From positions 1,426,001 through 1,490,000 of the forward strand of contig CAVXYW010000002.1 in the NCBI GenBank assembly GCA_963766295.1: 64,000 bases of DNA. Direction: 5' to 3'. Each line of letters begins with the position of its first letter. Position 1 is the first letter of the stretch. Made by a program: the position numbers and the translations under genes. Under the pieces are notes generated by a model. The model was not told where the DNA came from and ran no database searches. It worked only from the letters and a program-made list of their open reading frames with translations. Shown in pieces: positions 1 to 10,400 of this stretch. Source of the stretch: JBBDRJ01 sp963766295. Its GTDB lineage: Bacteria > Actinomycetota > JAICYB01.

Positions 1-315
1 TCGTCCCGTGAAGACTTGCCGCACCATCAACGCTGTGAACGCGCGCTGAGCCTGCGTGCGCAATCCGATCCCGTGCAGCTGCCGGTCGGTTTGCACCAGA
101 TGTCCGCCCCGGATCCGCCAATAAAGGACGGCGAATCCTCCAAGAGCACCGAGTACGCCTCCCCATGTCGCGCCGCCGGCGATGAGGATCGCGTCCAAGA
201 CGAGCAGCCCTGCGAAGGCGAACATCCACATGATCCGCTCGACCTCGGAGAAGGAAGCGCGATCGATGGCTGCGCGCAGTCGTTTCGACTCGTCTGAGCT
301 CGGAACGTAGGGCAC
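1..315 (-). CDS. Small membrane protein, 3' end outside window
   Basis: This reading frame opens at a GTG whose first base is at 315 and runs off the left edge without a stop, giving 105 visible residues. It begins VPYVPSSDESKRL, followed by two hydrophobic stretches (about residues 28-47 and 50-62), so it is probably an inner-membrane protein. It starts 9 bases after the stop of the DUF3040 gene and is likely the fourth gene of that minus-strand run. I do not recognise the family. The start is uncertain because no clear ribosome binding site precedes the GTG. Confidence 0.5.
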   Translation of the reverse strand, partial: MPYVPSSDESKRLRAAIDRASFSEVERIMWMFAFAGLLVLDAILIAGGATWGGVLGALGGFAVLYWRIRGGHLVQTDRQLHGIGLRTQAQRAFTALMVRQVFTGR

Positions 316-324
316 GACCGACGG

Positions 325-690
325 TTACTGGTCGCGCCGACGCGAACGCATCCGCTCTTCGGCCCGGCGCCATGCATCCCGGAACACCGTGGACGGTGAT
401 CGACCGACGGACGCGAGATCCCTAGCCGATGTGACGATGGCAACGACAGACACGAGCAGGACGATGAACCCGAGAGCTCCGAACGCGACGTTCGATGAGT
501 TCAGAAGGAGCAGTCCGAGGCCGGGGATCAGGCCAAGGACACCGAGCCGCAGGAAAAGGTTTGCACGCTTGCGCGGCTTGGCTTCGGAGACGTTTCGAAC
601 GAAATCGGGATCCTCGGCCGCCAGGTTCTTCTCGATCTCGGCAAGGATCCGCTGTTCGTGATCCGAGAGGAAGGGTTCGTCCTTGCTCAT
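325..690 (-). CDS. DUF3040 domain membrane protein
   Basis: This 121-residue protein has the DUF3040 layout typical of actinobacteria: an N-terminal amphipathic segment (LSDHEQRILAEIEKNLAAED, then DPDF) followed by two adjacent transmembrane helices at about residues 48-64 and 68-88, and a basic Arg-rich tail. Its molecular role is unknown. Its ATG overlaps the stop of the NadD-like gene by an ATGA, so the two are probably translationally coupled. The family assignment rests on the conserved N-terminal pattern and the paired helices. Confidence 0.8.
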   Translation of the reverse strand: MSKDEPFLSDHEQRILAEIEKNLAAEDPDFVRNVSEAKPRKRANLFLRLGVLGLIPGLGLLLLNSSNVAFGALGFIVLLVSVVAIVTSARDLASVGRSPSTVFRDAWRRAEERMRSRRRDQ

Positions 691-1340
691 CTGGCAGCAG
701 TATATCCCTGCAGGGCCAGCGCAACCGCCGGTGGGACGAGCTCGTCCACCGCCTCACCGATGCGCAACCGTCTGCGCACCTCCGTCCCGGAAACCTCACC
801 TTCATCGGCTCCGGCAAATGCTTCCGTCGGGTCCATCACTTGCACATCTGCACGAGACACGACACCGCCCGCCCTCGGCACCACCAGGAACCTCACCTCG
901 GAGAAGGTTGCCGATACTCCGGCGTCGCCGGTGGCATAGAACTTCGGATCCTCCAGCTGTTCGAGCTTGTCGGACCCCACAACAAAGGTCGGGTCTCGGT
1001 CGTCCGCGGCCAGTGCCCGCGCGACATCGAGATACGTTCCGCGGTTCGCGAGGAAGAATCCGAAACCTTCCTCTTTCGCGATGGCGGCGATCAACGTGAG
1101 TCGTGCGGGAATGCTCAGCAACAAATCACCGGGACGATCGAGCAGAACTTTCGTCATCCCGAGAACGGCGACGGCATCCTCTCTTGGGGACGCAGCCTTG
1201 GCGATGGCCAGGTGGGCGTTCGTCGGCGGATCGAAAGCGCCGAGCAGGACAACGATTCGGCTCCCATTAACCGGCAGCAACCAATCGACGAGCGGTGGTC
1301 CCTCGGGATCCAACTGCTCCCAGCGCTCGGTCGCGTTCAA
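687..1340 (-). CDS. NadD-like nucleotidyltransferase
   Basis: The protein (about 217 residues) belongs to the HxGH nucleotidyltransferase superfamily. The nucleotide-binding motif reads GAFDPPTNAHL near the N-terminus, and the C-terminal SxTxxR-type motif is present as VSGTEVRRRL followed by the usual G-x5-LVPP-V ending. The family transfers AMP from ATP to nicotinate or nicotinamide mononucleotide in NAD synthesis, but the exact substrate here is not certain and it may be a paralog of the housekeeping NadD. I place the start at the TTG at 1340, which overlaps the upstream stop as TTGA; a longer frame exists upstream but overlaps the neighbouring gene deeply. Confidence 0.7.
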   Translation of the reverse strand: MNATERWEQLDPEGPPLVDWLLPVNGSRIVVLLGAFDPPTNAHLAIAKAASPREDAVAVLGMTKVLLDRPGDLLLSIPARLTLIAAIAKEEGFGFFLANRGTYLDVARALAADDRDPTFVVGSDKLEQLEDPKFYATGDAGVSATFSEVRFLVVPRAGGVVSRADVQVMDPTEAFAGADEGEVSGTEVRRRLRIGEAVDELVPPAVALALQGYTAAR

Positions 1341-1846
1341 CGGCCCATGCGCGACCACTCGTCCGCCGCACGAAGGATCTCGGCATTGGACCAATCGGAG
1401 AGCGGCTTGGCGAGCGAGACGCTCACGCCGACGGCTCTGGCCGGTGGAGGCGGCTCCTTGAGCTTGCGCTTGCGGAGCTCGGCGATCAGCGCCGACGTGT
1501 CCCATTCCCGTTTGGCCCGCTGCTCCTGACGGCGGACGTAGCCGCCGACCTGCTCCGCGTATCGCTTCAGCTCGCTGTCGGAAAGTCCGGACAGCTGCTC
1601 GACGAAGGCGGCCGGCTGTCCGGCATACGCCTCGGATGGTGCGTCCTTTAGGCCTTTGGGTACGGATAACCCGCGGTTGCGAAGCAGCTTTGCGAAGGCT
1701 TGGGGAAACGACGGCTCCTCGCCGGCGGAAGAGGTCGGCGAAGAAGGAGCGCGGCTTCGGGTGCCCGAACCGCCCGAACGGGCTCCCGACTTACCCGTTC
1801 TGTTTGACGCGGAGCCCCGTTTCGGGCTTTTCTTCGTTGGGCCCAT
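1337..1846 (-). CDS. Hypothetical protein with basic low-complexity N-terminus
   Basis: This 169-residue protein starts at an ATG (1846) with MGPTKKSPKRGSASN and has about 50 residues rich in Ser, Arg, Lys and Pro, followed by a predicted helical region (FPQAFAKLLRNRGLS, then a second helix containing LSDSELKRYAEQVGGYV). I do not recognise a family. It is the first gene of the minus-strand run and overlaps the NadD-like gene by four bases. The frame stays open to 1930, but the extra residues look unlike a natural N-terminus. Confidence 0.5.
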   Translation of the reverse strand: MGPTKKSPKRGSASNRTGKSGARSGGSGTRSRAPSSPTSSAGEEPSFPQAFAKLLRNRGLSVPKGLKDAPSEAYAGQPAAFVEQLSGLSDSELKRYAEQVGGYVRRQEQRAKREWDTSALIAELRKRKLKEPPPPARAVGVSVSLAKPLSDWSNAEILRAADEWSRMGR

Positions 1847-1972
1847 CTTGCCAGCATGCCGGAAACTCACCACTAGAATGGAACGCCGCGGAGGGGCCAG
1901 TCGTTGTAGAAGTACGGAACCAAGAAACAAGGGAGGCGGACGGTCCGCTGCTAGGGCCGACGCGGGGAGAAC

Positions 1973-3454
1973 GTGAGCGAGCCCAGAGGAACGCGCAGTT
2001 CCCGTAGACGGCGTCGAGCGGTCCAGCTCGTCGCGGCTGCGTCCATAGGTCTCATCGTTTCGAGCTTTGCCACCGGCTTCGCGGGCGGAGCCGAAGAGGA
2101 GTTCATCCCCGGAAGCGGAAAGGCCGATGCGCGCATCATCAACATCGGTCCTAAGGCCGCGAAGCTCAGCCTCGCGCCAACCATCGGCGTTGCCCTCGCG
2201 GATTACTTGAACACCTTGGGCCGCGGGGAGTCCCTCATCGCCGACTGGGTCGGCCTCGAATCTTCGGTCCCCGCTCAGGTTCTCGATCTCACTCCCCCAC
2301 TCCGTGCCGAGTCGACCGGCCCGGCAGAGTGTCGCGATCGCGTCAAGGTCACTCCCTCAGGATCGCCCGTCGGCGCGATGGAGCAGCGCGCACGGGCTGC
2401 GTCGAAGGGTCCCTTCGGCGAATCCTTCTTCAAGCTCAACAACTTCGGTGTCCCCAGTGCGTTCGAAGTAGCGGGGGCGGTGGCGCACTCGACAGCTCAG
2501 ATCATCGACGGGAAAACGCGCGAAGCCAAAGCCGTCACCGACATCTCGGAGTTGTCGCTGGCCGGAGGCGCGGTCAAGATCACCGGGCTGCACTGGGAGG
2601 CAATCCAGCGCACCGGCGCCGACGGCATCGTCCATGGCTCGTTCTCCGTCGAAGCGTTGAAGATCGCAGGCGTTCCGATACCTCTGCCCGAAGGCGGACT
2701 CGGCTCTCTGGCGGATCCGATCAACACGGCTCTCGCACCTCTCGGGTTCGCGATTCAAATGCCGAAGGTCGACAAGCAGGGTGGCGTCGCCCGCATCACC
2801 CCGCTGGGCATCACCATCTTCGAGTCCCCGCAACGCCAGTTGCTTCTCGGCCCACTGTTCGGAAGCATCCAGCCGGTGCGACAGCCGCTCATAGACGAGC
2901 TCCTCGGACTCGGCGAGGAGATAGACACAGTGACAGGTGGAGGCACCACCACCACAACCGAGGGCGACCGCGAAGTAGCTTTCGTCGGCTGCTCGGGCGA
3001 CCGCCAGCCGCCGGCCGAAGGAACATCGACCACGCCTAGTGCTCGCGAATACGCCGCCACCGGTGTCCTGCTCACCGACATCACCCTGGGAGGACTGACC
3101 GGCGTTTCGAACGTGAACGTTGTTCTCGGCGGAGCCCAAGCGTTCACCGAGGGAGAGTCCTTCGACAGCGCGTTCGGCGACGGCGGACTGAAGATCCCGC
3201 CATTGCCGCAGATCGAAACGATCCCCGGCGCGCCGGGAACGCCGGGCACCCCGGGCACCCCGGGTGATCTTCCGCAAGCGCTTCCCGCAGCAGAAGAAGC
3301 CGGCCGCACCGTTCCGGGCTCTAAGGGCGGCGTAGCTATCTGGATCGGACTCGCCGGCCTCGTCCTTGCTGCCACGATCGGCGGCACCGACTGGTACTTG
3401 ATCCGGCGCGGCCGTGCACGGGGCCTGCTACCGAATGGACCGCCTCAGGCATGA
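1973..3454 (+). CDS. Secreted, membrane-anchored protein with collagen-like linker
   Basis: The 493-residue protein starts at a GTG preceded by GGGGAGA. It has a twin-basic N-terminus and a hydrophobic signal segment (about residues 15-37), a large extracytoplasmic region, a Pro-Gly-X linker (residues 418-431), a C-terminal transmembrane helix (about 454-472) and a short basic cytoplasmic tail. I recognise no enzymatic domain; an internal Thr/Gly-rich segment (GGGTTTTTEGD) looks like a flexible loop. It is the first gene of an operon that continues, by an ATGA overlap, into a 49-residue membrane protein and a branched-chain-type ABC importer, so a role in surface capture or scaffolding for that transporter is possible but only inferred. 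Confidence 0.65.
   Translation: MSEPRGTRSSRRRRRAVQLVAAASIGLIVSSFATGFAGGAEEEFIPGSGKADARIINIGPKAAKLSLAPTIGVALADYLNTLGRGESLIADWVGLESSVPAQVLDLTPPLRAESTGPAECRDRVKVTPSGSPVGAMEQRARAASKGPFGESFFKLNNFGVPSAFEVAGAVAHSTAQIIDGKTREAKAVTDISELSLAGGAVKITGLHWEAIQRTGADGIVHGSFSVEALKIAGVPIPLPEGGLGSLADPINTALAPLGFAIQMPKVDKQGGVARITPLGITIFESPQRQLLLGPLFGSIQPVRQPLIDELLGLGEEIDTVTGGGTTTTTEGDREVAFVGCSGDRQPPAEGTSTTPSAREYAATGVLLTDITLGGLTGVSNVNVVLGGAQAFTEGESFDSAFGDGGLKIPPLPQIETIPGAPGTPGTPGTPGDLPQALPAAEEAGRTVPGSKGGVAIWIGLAGLVLAATIGGTDWYLIRRGRARGLLPNGPPQA
3224..3265 (+). repeat. Nine-base tandem repeat coding Pro-Gly-X
   Basis: Four to five copies of a 9-base unit close to CCGGGCACC encode a short collagen-like stretch (PGAPGTPGTPGTPGD) just before the C-terminal membrane anchor of the secreted protein. 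Such repeats serve as extended linkers and can vary in copy number. Confidence 0.8.
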
Positions 3455-3600
3455 TGGCTCGCATGCCCGGACTGGAGTTCTTGCGTTCCCCAACGACCAA
3501 GCGCCTCATGCGCGCTTACGGGCCCGTCATATTGCTGGCCACGCTCTTCTTGGTGATGGCCCTACTGGTTCCCACGCTGGATAAAACCGTTAGTCCGTAG
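3451..3600 (+). CDS. Small single-pass membrane protein (49 aa)
   Basis: The ATG at 3451 overlaps the stop of the upstream gene as ATGA, and the frame closes at a TAG ending at 3600. The product starts MMARMPGLEFL, has a basic stretch, then one clear transmembrane helix (YGPVILLATLFLVMALLVP) and a short C-terminal tail. It lies between the secreted anchored protein and the binding protein of the importer operon. The overlap and the clean amphipathic-then-hydrophobic layout argue that it is translated. No family is recognised. Confidence 0.6.
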   Translation: MMARMPGLEFLRSPTTKRLMRAYGPVILLATLFLVMALLVPTLDKTVSP

Positions 3601-3624
3601 CGGCAATCGACTCAAGGAGCCACG

Positions 3625-5298
3625 ATGGCGATCGAGACTCACGTTCGGCGCGGTGGCGACGAAGGACCCGACGCCGACGGAGCGCCGCCCCGTCGACGTC
3701 TCCTTTCGAACCGCGCTGTTTACGGCTACGGTCCTCTTGTTGCGTTCCTCGTCGTGTTCGTGCTCATGGCCGCTTTGCTTCCGAGCGTTGTCGGACCGGA
3801 TGAAGCAGCGACTACCGGTGGCAATACGCAGAAGTCTGCGGAAGATCTAGGACTCGGGGGCGAGGGGAAAGCAGGAACCGAAGGCACGCAAGGAACGCAA
3901 GGATCGGGAGCGACGACGCGCACGCTGCCCACGAAGACCGAGGGCTGCCCCGATCGCGACAGGCAAATCCCCGGCGACCCTTACAGCCCTCCCTGTATCG
4001 TTTTCTCGGGGAGCAACGGCGGCGCAACGAGCCGCGGGGTTACAGATAAAGAAATCATCATCGCGGCCCGGATCCTGAACGAGAAAGGATTCCAGCAGAC
4101 CCTGGCCGCGCTGGCGGGGGCCGAGATCGTCGACGCGCCACCCGATATCCAGCGCACCATCACGGCTTACCAGGAGTACCTCAACAAGCGATTCCAGTTC
4201 TACGGACGCAAGATGAAAATCGTCTTCTACAAGGGCAAAGGCTCAGGCACTACGGAGCTCTTGGGCGGAGGCCAGGCCGAGGCGCAAGCCGACGCCATCC
4301 ACGTCTCGCAGAACATCAAGGCCTTCGTGGAGATGAATGCCGGATCGGCTCCCTTCCAAGAAGCGCTGTCCCGCCAGAAGGTGCTCGCCTTCGGCACCCC
4401 GTATCTGTCTCGCGCATGGCACTTGTCCCACCGGCCGTGGAACTGGGGTATCGCGCCCGATTGCGACACGGTGGCCGAAGCAGCAGCGGAGATCTACGTC
4501 AAGCAGATGGCCGGCAAGCCGGCCAACCTGGCCGGCCCGGGCCTCGAAGGCAAGATGCGGAAGGTCGCCGGACTCTCACCGGAGAACCCCTGGTACCAGG
4601 TGTGCCACGACTCGGCCATCCGCTTGATCAAGGCCGGCGGACACGACCCCGGCATCAAGATCAACTACCGGCTCGACATCCCGAGCTTCTCCAACCAGGC
4701 GGCCAACGTCGTCGCTCGACTCAAGAACGACGGCATCACGACGATCCTCTGTGGTTGCGACCCGGTATTCCCGGTCTTCCTGACGTCGAAGGCTGCCGAA
4801 CAGGACTACAACCCCGAGTGGATCAACCTCGGCACGGCCGGCACCGATCTCGACATCGTCGGACAGCTCTATAACCAGACGCAGTGGTCCCGGGCGTTCG
4901 GCGTGAGCCACCTAGGAGAACAGCTACCGCAGCGCGCGGGATTGGGCTACGCCGCCTACAAAACGGTCAGGCAGGACGAGCCGGCGTTCGCCAACGAGAT
5001 CATCTACTCGAATATGTACATGATCGCGCTCGGTCTACAGCTCGCCGGGCCGAACCTCACTCCGGAGACCTTCGAAAAAGGAATGTTCACTTATCCGCCG
5101 CAAACCGGTCCGTTCGGCACATGGACATTCGGACCGAATGACTACACACCGCCCTACGACACCAGGTACATCTGGTGGGATGCGGAGAAGGTATCGATCT
5201 TCAACGGGAAGAAGGGCGCGTACGTGGAGTCTTACGGCGGACAGCGCTTCGCTCCGGGCAGTATCCCGGCAGGTGACCCGCAGGCATTCAACAAGTGA
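3625..5298 (+). CDS. ABC importer substrate-binding protein, membrane anchored (LivK type)
   Basis: This 557-residue protein has a basic N-terminus, one uncleaved-looking transmembrane helix (about residues 33-52), a Gly/Thr/Glu-rich linker and a periplasmic-binding-protein type I fold (about 140-540) of the family that binds branched-chain amino acids and related ligands. Recognisable are TDKEIIIAARI near the start of the domain and the NWGIAPDCDT region. Unlike most binding proteins it has no lipobox, so it is tethered by the N-terminal helix instead. AAGGAG precedes the ATG. It overlaps the permease gene by GTGA. The ligand cannot be read from the sequence; amino acids, amides or carboxylates are all possible. 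Confidence 0.85.
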   Translation: MAIETHVRRGGDEGPDADGAPPRRRLLSNRAVYGYGPLVAFLVVFVLMAALLPSVVGPDEAATTGGNTQKSAEDLGLGGEGKAGTEGTQGTQGSGATTRTLPTKTEGCPDRDRQIPGDPYSPPCIVFSGSNGGATSRGVTDKEIIIAARILNEKGFQQTLAALAGAEIVDAPPDIQRTITAYQEYLNKRFQFYGRKMKIVFYKGKGSGTTELLGGGQAEAQADAIHVSQNIKAFVEMNAGSAPFQEALSRQKVLAFGTPYLSRAWHLSHRPWNWGIAPDCDTVAEAAAEIYVKQMAGKPANLAGPGLEGKMRKVAGLSPENPWYQVCHDSAIRLIKAGGHDPGIKINYRLDIPSFSNQAANVVARLKNDGITTILCGCDPVFPVFLTSKAAEQDYNPEWINLGTAGTDLDIVGQLYNQTQWSRAFGVSHLGEQLPQRAGLGYAAYKTVRQDEPAFANEIIYSNMYMIALGLQLAGPNLTPETFEKGMFTYPPQTGPFGTWTFGPNDYTPPYDTRYIWWDAEKVSIFNGKKGAYVESYGGQRFAPGSIPAGDPQAFNK

Positions 5299-7463
5299 TC
5301 GAACGCCTGGGCTTCGTTCGTAACTGGGAGCCACGCACGCGCCGGATCGCTTCGATCGTGGTCGCGGTCGTGGTCGTCCTGGGCCTGTGGGCGCTAACAG
5401 CAAAGATCTGGCCGGAGTCGGCGCCGGTGGGCGTCATCATCCTCGGAGTGATCTTCGGTACGGCCACCGGACTACTGGCCATCGGCCTCGTGCTCATCTA
5501 CAGGGCGAACACGATCATCAATTTCTCCTACGCCGCCATGGGCGCCGTTGGCGGCGTGCTCATGGTGAATCTCTACCTCGAGCAAAAATGGCCGTACTAC
5601 CTGACGTTGGCCATCGGCGTAGCGACCGGACTGTTACTCGGTGGACTTATCGAGTTCACGGTCGTGCGTCGCTTCGCCAACGCGTCGAGGCTCATCCTCA
5701 CGGTGGCGACGATCGGGCTCGCCCAGCTCCTCGGCGGCGTATCAGCGCTGATCCCAACCATCTGGGACAGTCCCGGACTCGTCGGCGGATTCAAGACGCC
5801 GGTCTCCTTCAGTTTCGAGATCTCGCCAATCCGAATCACCGGCGACCACTTGCTGATCATCTTTTGTGTAGCGCCGATCTTGATCGCTCTTGCTTGGTTC
5901 CTCTTGCGCACCGATGTGGGAATCGCGGTCCGTGCCGCAGCCGACAATGCCGAGCGCGCCCTGCTTTACGGCATCCCGATCAGGCGACTTCAGACGATCG
6001 TCTGGGTGGTGGCTGGTGGGCTCGCATCGCTCACATTCATCCTGAAGGCTCCATTCGCCGGAGCCGTGTCGACCGCGTTCGGGAGCATCGCGTTCTTGTT
6101 ATTGCCGGCACTGGCCGCTGCCGTGATCGCAAGGATGGAGTCACTACCCACAGCATTCCTTGCCGGCATCGGCTTGGAGATCGTTGCGCAGATCGTGTTC
6201 TGGAACACGCGTAAAGCGTCCGCCGTCGACGTTTCGTTCCTTGTCATCATCCTTCTTGGCTTGCTTGCGCAGAGGAAGCGCATCTCCCGAGCCGCGGAAG
6301 GTGCGGGCACGTGGAGCATGACCGGGGTCATAAAAGAGATCCCACGCGACCTAAAGAAGCTCCCGGAGATCCGCTATGCGAAGTGGGGACTGGGTGCCGC
6401 GCTCGCTTTCGTCGCCATCTGGTTGCCCTTGCAGATAAACGCGAGCGATGTGAACCTCATCTCAGTTGCGTTGATCTGGGGCATCGTAGGTGTGTCGCTC
6501 GTGATCCTCACCGGCTGGGGCGGGAACATCTCGCTGGGACACTTCGCAATCGTTGGTTGCGGCGCCATTGCCTTCGGGAACGTCGCAACACGTTGGAACA
6601 TCGATCTCTTCATCCTTCTGTTGATCGCCGGCGTAGCCGGAGCTTTCGTCGCGCTACTCATCGGTCTCCCTGCACTGAGGATCCAGGGTCTCTTCCTCGC
6701 TGCGACGACCTTGTCGTTCGCAGTCGCTCTCGACACCTTCTTCCTCAACCCGGTGAACTTCCCCGACTACATACCGGGGAGCATCGATCGCATGGTCCTG
6801 TTCGAGCGCTGGGACCTCACAAGCGAGTGGGTGCTGTACTACCTCATCTTGTCCGTCCTGGCGTTGGCCATCGTTCTAGCGCGCGGCGTACGCCGCGCGC
6901 GCAGCGGTCGGGTGCTGATCTCAACGCGCGACAACTACCGCGCGTCGGGGGCTGCGGCGGTACCGACGACCGCGTCGAAGCTTTCTGGGTTCGTTCTTTC
7001 GGGAGCAATCGCCGGTGTTGCCGGCGGTCTTTACATCCTGGTGCTGCAGGGAACGAATGCGGGCACATTCCTCCCCGCTATGTCCATAGACGTCTTCTCC
7101 ATCTCCGTCATCGGCGGCCTCGGTTCGATTATCGGAACGTTGATGAGCATCGGTCTCTTCCGCTGGCTTTCGCGTGTGCTGGACGGAGATCTGCGGAATG
7201 CGGTGACGGGCGTCTTCCTGCTTCTGGTCTTGATGATCGTGCCCGGTGGAATCGGGCAGGCGATCTTCGCTGCGCGCGACAACCTCTTGCGTTGGATCGC
7301 CGACCGTCGAGGCATCATCGTGCCGTCGCTGCTCGCGGATAAACAGGGCGTGACGCCGGGTGAGGAGGCGGAAGTGGTCGAAGAGTTCGCCGAGGGCGTA
7401 GAAGAGGGCGATAAGTTCGCCGAGGTTCTCGGTCGCACACATGCGGGAGCTGGTGATCGATGA
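5295..7463 (+). CDS. Fused LivH-LivM branched-chain-type ABC permease
   Basis: One 722-residue polypeptide carries both permease halves that are normally separate genes. Residues about 1-330 match LivH (FGTATGLLAIGLVLIYRANT near the start) and about 345-680 match LivM (LTGWGGNISLGHFAIVGCGA). Roughly 18-20 hydrophobic helices are visible. A charged, Glu-rich cytoplasmic tail follows. The GTG start overlaps the binding-protein stop. With the binding protein upstream and the ATPase fusion downstream, this gene supplies the complete transmembrane channel of one importer. Confidence 0.9.
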   Translation: MIERLGFVRNWEPRTRRIASIVVAVVVVLGLWALTAKIWPESAPVGVIILGVIFGTATGLLAIGLVLIYRANTIINFSYAAMGAVGGVLMVNLYLEQKWPYYLTLAIGVATGLLLGGLIEFTVVRRFANASRLILTVATIGLAQLLGGVSALIPTIWDSPGLVGGFKTPVSFSFEISPIRITGDHLLIIFCVAPILIALAWFLLRTDVGIAVRAAADNAERALLYGIPIRRLQTIVWVVAGGLASLTFILKAPFAGAVSTAFGSIAFLLLPALAAAVIARMESLPTAFLAGIGLEIVAQIVFWNTRKASAVDVSFLVIILLGLLAQRKRISRAAEGAGTWSMTGVIKEIPRDLKKLPEIRYAKWGLGAALAFVAIWLPLQINASDVNLISVALIWGIVGVSLVILTGWGGNISLGHFAIVGCGAIAFGNVATRWNIDLFILLLIAGVAGAFVALLIGLPALRIQGLFLAATTLSFAVALDTFFLNPVNFPDYIPGSIDRMVLFERWDLTSEWVLYYLILSVLALAIVLARGVRRARSGRVLISTRDNYRASGAAAVPTTASKLSGFVLSGAIAGVAGGLYILVLQGTNAGTFLPAMSIDVFSISVIGGLGSIIGTLMSIGLFRWLSRVLDGDLRNAVTGVFLLLVLMIVPGGIGQAIFAARDNLLRWIADRRGIIVPSLLADKQGVTPGEEAEVVEEFAEGVEEGDKFAEVLGRTHAGAGDR

Positions 7464-10400
7464 AAACCGCAAAACCCAAGCCGAGCCCTCGACGGCGCAA
7501 AGTTGCCGCCGGCGTAGGGCCAACCGAACCTAAGCCCGGCAAGCTCATCACCGAGCGCGACGACACGCGGAAACTCGGTCGCGTCGCAGCGTTAACCGGG
7601 GGCGGGTCCATCGTTCCGCTGGCCGTCTTGTTCGGGCTCAACTTCGTGGACGAGTTCGACCGCTTGGCGTTCGCTGCACTAACTCCTGAGTTGCGCAACG
7701 CGTTCAACCTTTCGGACGCCGGAATCACCGCGGTCGGCACGTTCAGCGGACTCCTCGTCCTCTTCGCTGCGTTGCCGATCGGTTGGCTCGGCGATCGCAT
7801 CAGCCGGGTCCGCATGGCGATGATCTCGGCCGCCATCTGGGGCGTTATGTCGATCGCTACCGGACTTGTACCGGCCGTGTGGGCGCTGTTCGTCGTTCGT
7901 TTGATCGGCGGCATCGGACGTTTGTCCAACGAGTCGATACACCCGTCGCTTTTGGCCGACTACTACCCCCCCAGCGCGCACCCAAGCGTTTTTCGCATCC
8001 ATCGCTTCGCGAATCCCATCGCCGGCGTCGCCGGAATCATCGCGGGAGTGATCGCCGACTCTCTCGGGTGGGAGTGGGCGTTCATCCTTCTTTCGATCCC
8101 AACCTTCCTGTTCATCCTCGCGGCGGCCGCGCTCAAAGAACCCATCCGCGGCCAGTCGATCGACATGGAGCTGGCCGAGAAGATCCACTCCACGGAAGGG
8201 ACCGTCCCATTCGGCGAGGCGCGGCGCCAGCTGTATAACGTGCGCACTCTGCGCAGGCTGTGGACAGGCGCGCTGTTCCTCGGCGTCGGATGGGTGCCGA
8301 TCGGCGCGATCTTGTCGCTGTTCTTCGAGAACGTGTACGACTACAACGCGCGCGGTCGTGGTCTCGTCGTGTTCTTCGAGAACGCAGGTGTCGCCATCGG
8401 CCTTGTAGTCGGTGGCTGGTTCGCAACCAGGGTCGTCAAGCGAGATGCGACGCAGCATCTGGCAACGATTACGGGTCTTTCGTTCGTACTCTTCGCCGTC
8501 GGACTACTGCTGATGGCTGTAGTTCGCAATGCACCGGCATCCGTGGCCTTTGCCACTCTCGGTTCGGTTGGGATCGGCGGGTTCCAGCCCGCTTACTTCT
8601 CCCTGGTCGGGCTCGTCGCTCCCCCGCGCATCAGATCGCAGGCCTTCTCCTGGGCCGTCCTGTACGTGGGTTTGGGAGGCCTTGGTGCGATCGTATTGAT
8701 CGAATTCGCCGACAACGAGGGCTACCGTCTCGCTGTTGGTGTGTTGTCCGGCATCATCGCCCTCGCCGGCATGATCGGCGTAACGGCGTTCCGTTTCGTC
8801 CGCCGCGACATCGAGCAAGCCACTCGCACTATGGAGACGGCCATCCGGCTCAAGGACGAGCTCAAGGAGCTCGGCTCCCAACAGTCGCTCGTCGTGTGCC
8901 GCGGTGTCGAAGTTGCCTATGACCAAGTGCAGGTTCTTTTCGGCGTCGATCTAGAGGTGAAGGAAAACGAGATACTCGCGCTTCTCGGCACCAACGGCGC
9001 CGGGAAATCGACGCTTCTCAAAGCGATATCAGGACTCGTCGATCCGATCGGCGGCGCGATCTTCTATGACGGACGAGACATAACCCACGCCGACGCGACT
9101 AAGACAGCGCAGCTTGGCATCGTTCAGATGCCCGGGGGCCGAGCGGTCTTCCCCACCATGACGGTTAAAGAGAACCTGCGGTTGGCGGCGTGGCTCTTCC
9201 GCGGCGACGACGACCGGTTCGAAGAAGAGCTGAAGAACGCAGAGGAGATGTTCCCGATCCTCAAGGACCGGAAGAACGAGCTTGCCGGAAGTCTCTCCGG
9301 TGGGGAGCAGCAGATGCTCAGCCTTGCCGGAGCGTTCATGAACAAGCCGAAGCTGCTAATGATCGACGAGCTTTCGCTCGGTCTTGCGCCGACCATCGTC
9401 GGACGACTGATCGACGTCGTGCAGCAGATCCACAAGACCGGAGTGACGATCATCGTGGTCGAGCAATCAGTGAACGTGGCGCTCACGCTGGCCGAGCGCG
9501 CCATCTTCCTGGAGAAGGGAGAGGTTCGCTTCTCCGGCAAGGCGCGCGAGCTGCTCGATCGCCCCGACATCCTTCGTTCGGTCTTCATCGCCGGAGCAAG
9601 TGCGCAAGGCGCGAAGAAGAAGCCCAGCGGCACCGGAGCGCGATCCAAAGCGAATCAGAAAGCCGTGACCACGGCCCCCATGAAGCGTGTGGCCCCGCCG
9701 CCGAATGCGCCCGTCGTTTTGGAATGCCGTGAAGTCATGAAGCGCTTCGGTGGCATCACCGCGGTGAACGGCGTGAATCTCGAGCTCAAGCAAGGTCAGA
9801 TCCTTGGCCTCATCGGCGCCAACGGAGCCGGCAAGACCACGCTCTTCGACTGCATCTCCGGCTTCATTCCGATCGACTCCGGGCGCATCGATGTGAGCGG
9901 TGAGGACGTAAGCGAACAGCCGCCGCACGAACGGGCCAAGCTCGGGCTCGGTCGGTCCTTCCAGGAAGCACGTCTGTACCCAACGCTCACCGTGGCTGAG
10001 ACGATCGCAGTGGCGTTGGAGCGCCACCTCGCATCTCGCGACATATTGGCAGCGGCGATGTCTCTGCCGGCGTCCTACGAGTCGGAGCTGCAAGCGGCCG
10101 AACGCGTCGAGGAGCTGATCGAGCTCATGGGCCTAACGGCTTTCCGAGAGAAGCTCGTAGGTGAGCTTTCAACCGGCAGCCGCCGCATCGTCGAGTTGGC
10201 GTGCACTCTCGCCCAGGATCCGTCGATCATGTTGTTGGACGAGCCGTCCGGCGGCGTTGCGCAACGTGAGACCGAAGCATTGGGACCGCTGCTACAACGC
10301 ATACAGCAATTGACCGGTTGTTCGATGATGGTTATCGAGCACGACATGCCGCTTATGAGCGCGATCTGCGACGAGATGATCGCGCTCGAGCTCGGCGGTG

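Noticed and set aside
485..499. CGAAC-N5-GTTCG sequence resembling a LexA box
   Set aside because: The spacing is five, not four, and it lies inside the DUF3040 coding region.
495..1529. Long plus-strand frame of 344 codons
   Set aside because: It lies antisense to the NadD-like and DUF3040 genes, is Arg/Gly/Ser-rich without domains, and has no ribosome site.
3224..3265. Tandem repeat as a CRISPR or phase-variation tract
   Set aside because: The 9-base units are in frame, have no spacers and encode a collagen-like linker.
6311..7342. Plus-strand frame of 343 codons inside the permease fusion
   Set aside because: It is an out-of-frame shadow of LivM; composition is Arg/His-rich and unstructured.
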